Source: Natrialba magadii ATCC 43099
GTDB taxonomy: Archaea; Halobacteriota; Halobacteria; Halobacteriales; Natrialbaceae
Length of the DNA: 64,000 nt
Direction: 5' to 3'
Assembly (NCBI RefSeq): GCF_000025625.1
Contig: NC_013922.1
Span: 2,852,001-2,916,000 of the forward strand
Below, in pieces: positions 50,726-58,168 of this stretch. The position numbers were made by a program, and so were the translations under genes. Under the pieces are notes generated by a model. That model was not told the DNA's origin, ran no database searches, and saw nothing but the letters and a program-made list of their open reading frames with translations. Numbering within the stretch: the first letter of the stretch is position 1; each line of letters starts with the position of its first letter.

Positions 50726-51568
50726 ATGCTGGAGCTGGAACATGGGTTTCGCGTCGTCGACAGCTACGCCCGGCTGGCCCCCGGACGACGCGGCGAACCG
50801 CGCGGTCGGACGATTACCCCTGACCGCCTCGAACGGGAGATGCATCAGGCAGGAATCACCAGATCGGTCGTCTTTCCGCCGGCCGAACCGGAAACGAGCT
50901 ATATCGCGGCCAACAACGGCGTCGCCAGACGCAGCGTCGACCGGCCGTTCGTCGCGTTCGCCCGAATCAACGGCACGCGACGAGCGAGTGCAACCGCCAC
51001 GAGTCGCCTTCACAACGCCGTCAGCTGCCGCGGCAGGAAAGACTTCCACACGACACCCGACGACGTCGAAAAGTACGCCTACGACGACCGCTTTCACGGC
51101 TTCGTCCTCGATCCACTCACCGACGGCCTGCCAGACGAGGAAGTACTCGAGACACTCGATGACGTGGGCCTCCCGCTGATTGTCCGCGGTGGGGCGGACG
51201 CGCCACCGGCTGCGCTCGCCGAAACCGTCTTCGGCCGCTCGTTCCCCGTCGTCGTCGCACACTTCGGCGGTCATCCCCTCGACCGGGACCACATGCACGA
51301 GATGGTGGACTTGCTTTCCGAGTTCGACGACTGCTACGTCGAGACGAGTTTCGTCCGCTATCGGGACGTACTCGAGCGCGCGCTCCTCGAGCACCCCGAT
51401 CGCGTCCTCTTTGGCAGTGGTGCGCCGGCCTGTCATCCGAACGTCGCGGTGATGGAGATTTTGACGCTGGATGTCTCCAAAGACAAGCTCTGGCGGGCGT
51501 TTTCGAAGAACGCGTGTCGCGTGATCGAGGCGCTGTCGCCGGATGCACAGTTTCGGATTCGTCACTGA
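50726..51568 (+). CDS. Amidohydrolase-like metal-dependent hydrolase
   Basis: A 280-residue TIM-barrel protein of the amidohydrolase-2 type. It has RVVDSYARLAP near residue 9 in place of the usual D-x-H-x-H, DDRFHGFVLDPLTDGLP (strand with lysine/aspartate position altered), VVVAHFGGHPLDRDHMHEMVDLLSEFDDCYVETS, and VLFGSGAPACHPNVAVMEI. The first metal-binding histidines are replaced (VDSYAR) and the final D is SGAP, so activity is uncertain; it could be a non-catalytic homologue. Divergent from the thermosome gene. Confidence 0.7.
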   Translation: MLELEHGFRVVDSYARLAPGRRGEPRGRTITPDRLEREMHQAGITRSVVFPPAEPETSYIAANNGVARRSVDRPFVAFARINGTRRASATATSRLHNAVSCRGRKDFHTTPDDVEKYAYDDRFHGFVLDPLTDGLPDEEVLETLDDVGLPLIVRGGADAPPAALAETVFGRSFPVVVAHFGGHPLDRDHMHEMVDLLSEFDDCYVETSFVRYRDVLERALLEHPDRVLFGSGAPACHPNVAVMEILTLDVSKDKLWRAFSKNACRVIEALSPDAQFRIRH

Positions 51569-51744
51569 GAGCTGTGAGGTGAGCATCGAGCATGACGACC
51601 GTGCCCCGCCAACCTCCCAGACCTGACAACGATACTCCACTGCTGCGACGAGTGCAGTGATTTATAGTCGTGCCCCAATACCCGCCACGTATGAACGCGG
51701 GACGGATTCGGATGCGGTCATTATTTGCTCGACACTCGACGAGC

Positions 51745-51815
51745 ACCCGGTGCTCCTGGCGCACCCAGCGCACCCTGCTCACCCGGCGTACCCAGCGCAC
51801 ACAGCGTACCCAGCG
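51745..51815. repeat. CCCAGCG(C/T)A-type short repeats
   Basis: ACCCAGCGCA, ACCCAGCGTA and similar nonamers recur six or seven times in the ~285-base gap before the DUF368 gene. Noncoding on the chosen start. Confidence 0.6.
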
Positions 51816-51853
51816 CCCCCGGTACAGCTGGAACACCCAGCGACCACCAGCCA

Positions 51854-52816
51854 ATGGGATATAACGTCGACCAGGGCGTCGGCGACCGCCTCGCCCTCCT
51901 CCGGACCTACTGCTACGGCCTCTGTATGGGCATCGCCGACGCCCTCCCCGGGATCTCCGGCGGCACCGTCGCCCTCCTCCTTGGCTTTTACAGCCGCCTC
52001 ATCACCGCCGTCACCGCCCTCACGCCCGGCCGCGCACTCGAGATCCTCCGCGGCTACGACCCCGACCGCCGTGACCGTGCGCGCGAGGCCCTACTCGAGA
52101 TGGACCTGCAGTTTCTGCTCCCGCTCGGTATCGGGATGGTGACGGCGGTCGCGCTTATCGGCAGTGCGGTCTCTGCGCTCTCCGAATCACAGCCGATTGC
52201 GCTCTTTGGGTTCTTCATCGGGCTCATTGCCGCCTCGGCGGTGGTCCTCTTTCGGAGCCTGCCGTTCAGCACGACGAGACACGTGCTCGCGGCAGGGGCA
52301 GGAACTGCGCTCGCGTTGCTCGTCGCGAGTAACGTCCTCCAGCTACCGGGGACCGGACTGGTGCTCATCTTCCTCTCGGGCGCGCTCGCGATCAGTGCGA
52401 TGATTCTCCCCGGCGTCTCGGGCTCGCTCATCCTGATCTTACTCGGCCAGTACGTCGTCATGATGACCGAACTGAGCGACTTCATCACCGCAATCGGCCA
52501 GTTCGCCTCGGGCGTCGGCTCGGTACAGGCCGTGTTCGATCCGGGGACGGCCGTCGTCGTCTTCGTCCTCGGCGGGCTGGTCGGCCTCGTCACGATCGCC
52601 CGTGTCGTCCGGGCGGCCCTCGACTGGCAGCGCGACCTGACGTTGCTCTTTCTGGTCGGGCTCATCGCCGGCTCGGTGCCCGCACCGCTTCACAACATCG
52701 GGGAGGCACACGCCTGGACGACCGAGGTTATCGGACTCACGCTCGCCTGGGCGGTGCTCGGGGCACTCGTATTGTTCGCACTCGATGCGCTGGCAGGCGG
52801 GTTCGACCCAGAGTAA
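51854..52816 (+). CDS. DUF368 membrane protein (polyprenyl-phosphate translocase family)
   Basis: A 320-residue protein with eight or nine membrane helices. The paired inverted motifs GIADALPGISGGTVALLLGFY (near residue 25) and AISAMILPGVSGSLILILLGQY (near 180) define DUF368. Bacterial members (PopT) recycle undecaprenyl phosphate across the membrane; in archaea the analogous cargo would be dolichyl phosphate used for N-glycosylation. A glycosyltransferase-2 gene lies convergently next to it, which fits. ATG 51854 (MGYNVDQGVGDRLALL) is chosen; upstream frame is repeat-derived. Confidence 0.88.
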   Translation: MGYNVDQGVGDRLALLRTYCYGLCMGIADALPGISGGTVALLLGFYSRLITAVTALTPGRALEILRGYDPDRRDRAREALLEMDLQFLLPLGIGMVTAVALIGSAVSALSESQPIALFGFFIGLIAASAVVLFRSLPFSTTRHVLAAGAGTALALLVASNVLQLPGTGLVLIFLSGALAISAMILPGVSGSLILILLGQYVVMMTELSDFITAIGQFASGVGSVQAVFDPGTAVVVFVLGGLVGLVTIARVVRAALDWQRDLTLLFLVGLIAGSVPAPLHNIGEAHAWTTEVIGLTLAWAVLGALVLFALDALAGGFDPE

Positions 52817-52845
52817 GATTCCTCGCCGTCAGCGCTTCGTTCAGA

Positions 52846-53751
52846 CTACCGGCGGTCGTACACTCGAACCGCCCGATCGTGGCGCACCGAAATTCCGTTC
52901 GGATTGCGCTGTGCCGAGCGATCACCGACACGTGCCCGAATCCCGTCGACGAACCCGCGTGCGGTGTTGGTAACGACGTCAGTGCCGTCAGAGACCCAGC
53001 CCGTCGGTGTCGCCTCGCCGGAGACGATCCGGCGAACACCAGCGCCACCGTCGCGAAGCGCGCTGCCGATCGTCCGCACGACGACCGTCGGTCGGGGACC
53101 GTAGTTCTTCGCGAGTCGGTAGGAAAGCGCTCGATACGTCGTCCCCCAGTCACGTTTAGTCTGGCCGCCATCGGCACCGACTTCGGCACGAACGGCCATC
53201 TCGGACCGCCAGTGGACGTCGAAGTCGAGACCAGCCACTCGGTGGGCACAGTCTCGGGCGCCGTCTCCCTTCAGATACTCGTCGAAGCCGTCGAGCGCGT
53301 CGAGAACGGTCCGATCGAAGGCGACGTTGCTCCCATCGAAGAGCGTCACCGATCGGCGAGCGACCGTCTTCGTCTGCTCCTGTTCGGTCGTCTCGAGTTC
53401 CACCGAGCCAGTGACCGGCCCGGTGGCCACGTCCGCGCCGTCCGCAAACGCGGTTTCGATGGCGTCGACCCAGCCCGATTCGACTGCGTGCGAGCCGTCC
53501 AGAAAGGCGATCACGTCGCCCGTCGCGACGCCACAGCCGGCGTTACGCGAAACGTTTTCGTTTCGCTCTGAGATTTCGACGAGAACATCGACATCAGGTC
53601 GGTCGCGGACGACACCCGTCGTTCCGTCCGAGGAAGGGCCGTTGACGACGATCACTTCCGTCGACTGCGGTGTGACCTCGTAGAGTGCATCCAACGAGGA
53701 CAGCAATCGCTCCCGGTCGTTGAGCGTCGAGACGACTACCGAGAGCTCCAT
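52846..53751 (-). CDS. Glycosyltransferase family 2 protein
   Basis: A 301-residue GT-A enzyme. MELSVVVSTLNDRERLLSSLDAL, VIVVNGPSSDGT, RNAGCGVATGDVIAFLDGSHAVESGWVDAI and FDGSNVAFDRTVLDALDGFDEYLKGDGARDCAHRV follow the GT2 plan. The metal-binding DxD position reads DGS(H), somewhat unusual but seen in some family members. The last 60 residues have no membrane anchor. It probably adds a sugar to a lipid carrier or glycoprotein. The ATG at 53751 is preferred over a GTG two codons upstream. Confidence 0.85.
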   Translation of the reverse strand: MELSVVVSTLNDRERLLSSLDALYEVTPQSTEVIVVNGPSSDGTTGVVRDRPDVDVLVEISERNENVSRNAGCGVATGDVIAFLDGSHAVESGWVDAIETAFADGADVATGPVTGSVELETTEQEQTKTVARRSVTLFDGSNVAFDRTVLDALDGFDEYLKGDGARDCAHRVAGLDFDVHWRSEMAVRAEVGADGGQTKRDWGTTYRALSYRLAKNYGPRPTVVVRTIGSALRDGGAGVRRIVSGEATPTGWVSDGTDVVTNTARGFVDGIRARVGDRSAQRNPNGISVRHDRAVRVYDRR

Positions 53752-53823
53752 ATACACTGGTAGAACACCCCCGGGAGTAAAAATACGATGGGATTGTCCC
53801 CGGTGGTGATACCGAGTGGTGGG

Positions 53824-54531
53824 TTACCGAAGCCGCGTGTTCCAGTACGACACCGACGCAAAGTGATCGGTGACTGCGTTTCCACCAACCGCTGTATCGA
53901 TCGTCCGAATCGGCGAGGCGAGCGCGTTCGGAATCGACCGGTAGAGACCGTACGGAACGAGGAAGTCGTCCTCGACGTCGACCAGCGTCAGATTCGTCTT
54001 CGCGAGCAACTCACTGACCTCGCTCTTCGAATACAGTCGCGATCCCATCGGCAGCGCCCAGTTGTAGACGCTGCGTGCGCTAAACCGGTTGAACGTATCG
54101 AAGACGATCTGGTCGCGCGAGACGCGACGCATCTCCCGCAAGAACGCCTCCGGATCGTCCGCGAGGTGGAAAAAGCGCATCGCGATCACCGTATCGAAGT
54201 GATCGTCCGGGAACGGCAACCGTCCAGCATCACCACGCAGGAACTCGAGTGTCCCCGCGAGATCGGCGCGCTGTGCTTTTGTTCGTCCCTGTTGGAGCAT
54301 CGCTGCAGAGATGTCGAGTCCAACGACGTCGGCGCCCTGTTCGGCGAGCATCACCGTGAATCGCCCGGTACCACAGGCGATCTCGAGGATATTCCGGTCC
54401 TCGACGGGCATGATCGCCTCGAGGACGGCTTGCTTCTCGCGGCGGTCAATTAGCTGTCCGCCCTTCGAGAAGCGTTTGTCGTCGTACTCCTCGGCGACGT
54501 CGTCGGCCTGGTACCACTCCTGTCCTTTCAC
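53824..54531 (-). CDS. Class I SAM-dependent methyltransferase
   Basis: A 235-residue methyltransferase. Motif I is NILEIACGTGRFTVMLAEQGADVVGLDIS, with LEFLRGDAGRLPFPDDHFDTVIAMRFFHL as the later motifs, resembling the UbiE/MenG and ubiquinone-type group. The substrate is unknown. GTG 54531 (VKGQEWYQADDVAEEYDDKRF) is the natural start; a longer frame from 54600 adds non-conserved sequence. It is in the same direction as the glycosyltransferase and may be co-transcribed with it. Confidence 0.85.
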   Translation of the reverse strand: MKGQEWYQADDVAEEYDDKRFSKGGQLIDRREKQAVLEAIMPVEDRNILEIACGTGRFTVMLAEQGADVVGLDISAAMLQQGRTKAQRADLAGTLEFLRGDAGRLPFPDDHFDTVIAMRFFHLADDPEAFLREMRRVSRDQIVFDTFNRFSARSVYNWALPMGSRLYSKSEVSELLAKTNLTLVDVEDDFLVPYGLYRSIPNALASPIRTIDTAVGGNAVTDHFASVSYWNTRLR

Positions 54532-54682
54532 ACTGGGCGCAACTACAGTAGCCGTGGGATAAAACGATACTGGAGTCGGTCGGCAAATCTGACTGGTCAC
54601 CAGACCAGCCAGTCCCGAACAAATTCGCCAGGTTACCTGTCGTGTTCCGGCGACGGCCGGCGATCACCCCGCACCGAGCTCC

Positions 54683-54741
54683 GTATTAATATCACATGTG
54701 TATTCCTTATACAACTTGGATTATTCGTATCCACATATAGG
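54683..54741 (+). promoter_or_regulatory. AT-rich promoter with CACATGTG palindrome
   Basis: An unusually AT-rich 60-base stretch holds CACATGTG (54693-54700) and a TATA-like CATATAGG (near 54734), about 40 bases before the winged-helix gene start. Confidence 0.5.
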
Positions 54742-54776
54742 GAAGCTTTACCAGCACTGCTTCCGCTCGACATGGT

Positions 54777-55058
54777 ATGAGCACGAGTACCGCAGAGGAT
54801 GGCACCGCAGCAGCCGAGGAGGTTCTCTCAGCCGACGAGTACCGCGAGCGCCTTCGTGACCTCCCGCCGAGCGCGAAACTGGTCGCGAAAGTTCTCGAAA
54901 CTGATTCGCCGCTCTCGCAGGGACAGCTCGCCGAAGAGTCGCTGCTTCCGGACCGCACCGTTCGCTACGCGCTCAACCGCCTCGAGGACGTTGGCCTCGT
55001 CGGTTCGCGCTACAGTTTCCGCGACGCACGCAAGCAAGTCTACTACCTGAAGAACTGA
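54777..55058 (+). CDS. Small winged-helix regulator (MarR-like)
   Basis: A 93-residue protein: acidic N-terminal 20 residues, then LRDLPPSAKLVAKVLETDSPLSQGQLAEESLLPDRTVRYALNRLEDVGLVGSRYSFRDARKQVYYL, a compact winged helix with recognition helix and basic wing. Haloarchaea carry many such single-domain regulators. The upstream palindrome could be its own operator. Target genes unknown. Confidence 0.85.
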   Translation: MSTSTAEDGTAAAEEVLSADEYRERLRDLPPSAKLVAKVLETDSPLSQGQLAEESLLPDRTVRYALNRLEDVGLVGSRYSFRDARKQVYYLKN

Positions 55059-55117
55059 TCGATCGATCGGTTCCGTTCTGCCGACAGCCACATTGTCTTC
55101 GCCCGTGAGGTCGACGT

Positions 55118-55951
55118 ATGGTCGCGTCTCCGTCCGACACCGCCGCCGTGACTGAGTCCATCACTGTTACTCGCTGTGCCGTCCCTGTCGAAACACGCGC
55201 GCCGAGCGGCGAGACGAACGCGTACGTCCTCGGCGAAGCCCCCGCCGTGCTCGTCGATCCAGCAGCCAGAACCGACGCACTCGACGAACTCGTCGCCAAC
55301 CGCACCATCGAACACATCGTCGTCACCCACACGCACCCGGATCACGTCGGCGCTGTCACCGCCTACGCCGACGAAACCGATGCAACCGTCTGGGCCAGAC
55401 GCAGCCATCTCGACCGATTTGAGGCTGTAACCGGGTTCACACCCCACCGCGAGTTCGGGCCGGACACGACAATCCGGCTGGACGATACGGTCCTCCGCAT
55501 CCTCGATGCACCAGGCCACGCACCCGACCACGTCGCACTCGAGTGCGGCCGCAACGGACCAATCCTTTGCGGTGACTGTGCGATCAGCGAGGGGAGTGTC
55601 GTCGTCGGCGCTCCCGAAGGAGACATGCGCGCGTACGTGACGACGCTGCGCCGACTCTGGGCACAGAATCCGCCAGCCCTCTATCCGGGACACGGACCAA
55701 CGATCGACGCGCCGCGGGAGACGCTCGAACGACTACTCGAACACCGTGCACAACGTGAGCGGCGCGTACTCGCGGCCGTCGAGGACGGCGCGACGACGCT
55801 CGCAGCGATCCTCGACAGCGCGTACGAGAAGAATCTAACCGGCGTTCGTGACCTCGCGCGAGCAACCGTCCGTGCGCACCTGCAGAAACTCGATGCCGAG
55901 GGGGCACTCGAGTGGGATGCTGACCGCGGGGATACTCGAGTGGGATGGTGA
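55118..55951 (+). CDS. MBL-fold metallo-hydrolase
   Basis: A 277-residue protein with the metallo-beta-lactamase metal motif THTHPDHVGAV (residues 70-80), DAPGHAPDHVALEC carrying a further histidine, CGDCAI aspartate and YPGHGPTID. The last ~70 residues form a helical/winged domain (LERLLEHRAQRERRVLAAVEDGATTLAAIL...), as in LACTB2-type hydrolases. Such enzymes act on thioesters, RNA or phosphodiesters; the substrate is unknown. It is the last intact core gene before the integrative-element region. Confidence 0.87.
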   Translation: MVASPSDTAAVTESITVTRCAVPVETRAPSGETNAYVLGEAPAVLVDPAARTDALDELVANRTIEHIVVTHTHPDHVGAVTAYADETDATVWARRSHLDRFEAVTGFTPHREFGPDTTIRLDDTVLRILDAPGHAPDHVALECGRNGPILCGDCAISEGSVVVGAPEGDMRAYVTTLRRLWAQNPPALYPGHGPTIDAPRETLERLLEHRAQRERRVLAAVEDGATTLAAILDSAYEKNLTGVRDLARATVRAHLQKLDAEGALEWDADRGDTRVGW

Positions 55952-56189
55952 GTGCGTGCGATTGCGGTGAGTCTATCTTCGCCAACAAGTGGGTGGGAAT
56001 CACATCGACGTGAGCTGCCTCGGAGCGAATGGTTCAAGAATCTCCGATTCTCGCCATCTCGAAGAACTTCGTTCCGCGGCGACCCATCGACGTATCTTCG
56101 GCACGTCGAAATCACAGGAGAGCGTTGCTCCCTCGAACGACTCTGAGACATCCTGCTTCTACGACGTGCTTTGCAGACACCGGAGGTGT
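55952..56189. other. Left part of degraded element A, no intact gene
   Basis: Reading frames here are short and lack motifs. The sequence leads into a degenerate DUF7563-like gene and appears to be decayed mobile-element DNA. Confidence 0.5.
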
Positions 56190-56342
56190 GTCCATAGTGC
56201 CCACAGTGAACGCAGTCGCGACAGGCTGGCTCGTCGTCCCGATCGTCACCGAAGACGCTTCGGACTCGCCCGATGACCTGGAGCGCTGCAGTGTTCGCAG
56301 GTCGAACGGTCGACCGACGGCCACGGTGCGACCGTCATGCTG
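56190..56342 (-). pseudogene. Degenerate DUF7563-like zinc-finger gene (element A)
   Basis: From 56341 the minus strand reads MTVAPWPSVDRSTCEHCSA, matching VTIAPWPPADRSSCEYCGA of the intact gene at 61320-61559, then goes out of frame although DNA similarity continues (TCTTCGGTGACGATCG). It is a frameshifted paralogue, marking a second, older copy of the same element end. Confidence 0.75.
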
Positions 56343-56510
56343 ACCACCCCGGTTCGGCTACTACTTTCGCAAGACGGCAGCGACCCGAAACCAATCGCTG
56401 GTTCAGTTCCAGTTCAGAGCTTCCTGTTTCCAAAACACAAAACCGGCTCTTTGGCGGGTGAAGTGCCGGAGGGCAGCCGAATACGATTCGTCCATACGTC
56501 GGGTCTTTTG

Positions 56511-56529
56511 CGGATGGGCCCTGACGGGA
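56511..56529. repeat. att-like copy of the tRNA-Met 3' end (internal)
   Basis: ATGGGCCCTGACGG (56514-56527) is identical to 61831-61844, the 3' end of tRNA-Met. The preceding GGGTCTTTTGCGG resembles GGGTTTTTTTCGG before the copy at 61725. It likely marks the junction between a decayed element A and element B. Confidence 0.6.
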
Positions 56530-56575
56530 CTGGACTGTGCGACTCTCTGAACGTTCGAGATTTCGTGGATCATGG

Positions 56576-56833
56576 TTATAGGTCGGGAAGGTAGTCACGT
56601 CGCTGTTCGGCTTTCTCGCGGGCGTTACGGCGGTCGTAGTGGCGATCGAGGATATCGTCGCTCGCGTCGAGGCGATCGCCGACGACTCGACGCGGAACGT
56701 CCTCGCGGCGGTAGGCCGTCACCCGACCGCTCCGGACGTCGTGGGGCGACCTCGAGGACGGACACGTGCTCGCTTTCGCGTAGTAGGTCGCGTCGCACTC
56801 CTCGGGATCGCGATCGTGCCGGAGGCGGTGACG
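56576..56833 (-). pseudogene. C-terminal fragment of a tyrosine recombinase (integrase)
   Basis: The minus strand encodes HDRDPEECDATYYAKASTCPSSRSPHDVRSGRVTAYRREDVPRRVVGDRLD and DDILDRHYDRRNAREKAEQRRDYLPDL. HDVR is the HxxR catalytic pair and DRHYDRR holds the tyrosine nucleophile of haloarchaeal integrases. Only the last ~85 residues exist; upstream sequence is replaced by the divergent nuclease gene. Its 3' end lies 50 bases from the att-like site, the expected place for an element-encoded integrase. Confidence 0.8.
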
Positions 56834-57208
56834 ATGCCGAGCCACAGAGCGAACAAGTGGGGAACCGCGTGCGAGTACCGGCTGGCGGAGAAATACAACC
56901 TTGAACTCGAACGCGCCAGCTGGCACGACGCCGTAAAGAACGGGACGCCGTGGGAACTGAAAGCGACGAAACGGACCCACGCAGACGGCCAGCCGGGGAA
57001 CTTCAAGATCTACCGGCAGTATCACGAAAGGCTCCAGGAGGCAGGCGGGCGTTACGGGTTCGCCGTCTATCGTATTCGCGGCCGCGGCTGCCAGGTTCTG
57101 CAGACGACGACGATCGCGGCCTCGAGGCTCCCGACCGTGCGGTGGCACGGGGGCGGCGATCACCGCGGGACCGAGCAAGCGAAGCTCGCGATCGGCGACG
57201 TCTTCTGA
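56834..57208 (+). CDS. PD-(D/E)XK nuclease-like protein of haloarchaeal mobile elements
   Basis: A 124-residue protein: MPSHRANKWGTACEYRLAEKYNLELERASWHDAVKNGTPWELKATKR. E14, D32, and E41-x-K43 (ELK) form a PD-(D/E)XK-type site; GFAVYRIRGRGCQVLQ is the following strand pair. Similar small proteins occur in haloarchaeal proviruses and plasmids, where they may be Holliday-junction or restriction-like nucleases. It is divergent from and abuts the integrase fragment. A longer frame upstream is antisense to the integrase and not used. Confidence 0.72.
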   Translation: MPSHRANKWGTACEYRLAEKYNLELERASWHDAVKNGTPWELKATKRTHADGQPGNFKIYRQYHERLQEAGGRYGFAVYRIRGRGCQVLQTTTIAASRLPTVRWHGGGDHRGTEQAKLAIGDVF

Positions 57209-57398
57209 CGGTCCGTCTCTGTTGAAGTCCTCAATAGCTGATCAGATTTGCCTGTTCAATACAGATAATGAGTTCTTTCAAGAAGGCTCACTATCTGGTG
57301 GTCAGACTGCGATGCGGAAATCGCAATTGTATACAAAATGCCCTGACTGCAGGCAACCTTAGAACTCAAATAGCCCAGCGCCAATCTCTTTCCCAATA
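57209..57398. other. Lower-GC stretch of element B without a gene
   Basis: A plus-strand frame from 57268 has no recognisable motif and is antisense to a better-looking gene fragment, so I do not call it. Confidence 0.5.
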
Positions 57399-57562
57399 CT
57401 ATCTGACCTGTACTATCGCAACCCAATCGTCATCAGGTACCTCACCATCGCCCATCACCTCTGGCGGAATCGTTCCTCCGGGTTCTTCGCTTTCGACGTC
57501 TAATGCCAAAGTCCGAACGATCTCCTGGTACTGCTTGACCCTGTAATTGATTCTATGACACG
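57399..57562 (-). pseudogene. C-terminal gene fragment of unknown family
   Basis: The minus strand reads CHRINYRVKQYQEIVRTLAL, then DVESEEPGGTIPPEVMGDG and DDDWVAIVQVR before a TAG at 57399-57401. The sequence looks like a genuine halophilic protein end but has no start; it is fused upstream to an 82-bp duplicate of the protease gene in another frame. Confidence 0.55.
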
Positions 57563-57644
57563 CTCTTTGCAGTAATCTTTTCCTATGCGACCCGCCGTTG
57601 AAAGTGCCCCGGAGAACTCATTGGTCCCACTATCGCTCGCTAAC
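57563..57644. repeat. 82-bp duplication of an internal protease segment
   Basis: This segment matches 58466-58547 with about five substitutions and translates to LASDSGTNEFSGALSTAGRI as in the protease. It indicates a deleted second protease copy or gene conversion between paralogues. Confidence 0.85.
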
Positions 57645-57670
57645 TCGACGGCCGGTTCGCCACTCCCTCA

Positions 57671-58165
57671 TTATTCGTCGACGCCGCCGTCGTCGACCCA
57701 CACTCTGAGCGTCCAGCCGTCATATTCGACGTAGTGAGTCGCCTCTCTCGATCTCGCCCCGTCGTTTCGATGCTGGCCGTTGGAGCCGCTTTCGGAGCGC
57801 GCGTTCCGTGCGGTTTCGAGGGTTTCCTGGCCCTCGTCGCTCGCCCGCCCCGTGTGGTCCGATTGGGCGGATCGACCGATCGGATCGTCGGCCTCAATGC
57901 GTTCGACTGCCTCGAAGAGACTCGGATAGAGGCCACGGCCCGCGATGTATTCTTCGTCAGCGTCGAGAACGGAGTAGCCACTGTAAACGTCGGCTTCGTC
58001 GACGACTTCGGCATGGAGGAAGATCCATCCACCGCCATCGTTTCCGTCGTCCTCTTCGGGTTTGTCATCGTCATCTGGTTCGTCGTCCAAACCTTCGTCG
58101 TCAGATCCGACGCACCCTGCGGTGAGAAGTATGGCCACGCACACTAATCGTCGAGTCACATACAT
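57671..58165 (-). CDS. Predicted lipoprotein
   Basis: A 164-residue secreted protein with a hydrophobic signal and lipobox (LVCVAILLTAGCVGS, cysteine 18), an Asp/Glu linker (DDEPDDDDKPEEDD), and a small domain (WIFLHAEVVDEADVYSGYSVLDADEEYIAGRGLYPSLFEAVERI). It ends with a Ser/Gly/Arg-rich stretch and YVEYDGWTLRVWVDDGG. It follows the Tat protease after three bases, so the two are co-transcribed; it may be an inhibitor, immunity protein or co-substrate. No family recognised. Confidence 0.7.
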   Translation of the reverse strand: MYVTRRLVCVAILLTAGCVGSDDEGLDDEPDDDDKPEEDDGNDGGGWIFLHAEVVDEADVYSGYSVLDADEEYIAGRGLYPSLFEAVERIEADDPIGRSAQSDHTGRASDEGQETLETARNARSESGSNGQHRNDGARSREATHYVEYDGWTLRVWVDDGGVDE

Positions 58166-58168
58166 TGG

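Noticed and set aside
56639-56833. N-terminal extension of the PD-(D/E)XK nuclease
   Set aside because: This part is the antisense of an integrase C-terminus with recognisable HDVR and DRHYDRR motifs.
57268-57546. 92-residue plus-strand frame in element B
   Set aside because: Serine/threonine-rich without motif, and antisense to a better coding fragment.
57960-57990. Third copy of the palindromic dispersed element (GTAGCCACTGTAAAC)
   Set aside because: Only about 12 bases match and it lies inside the lipoprotein coding region.
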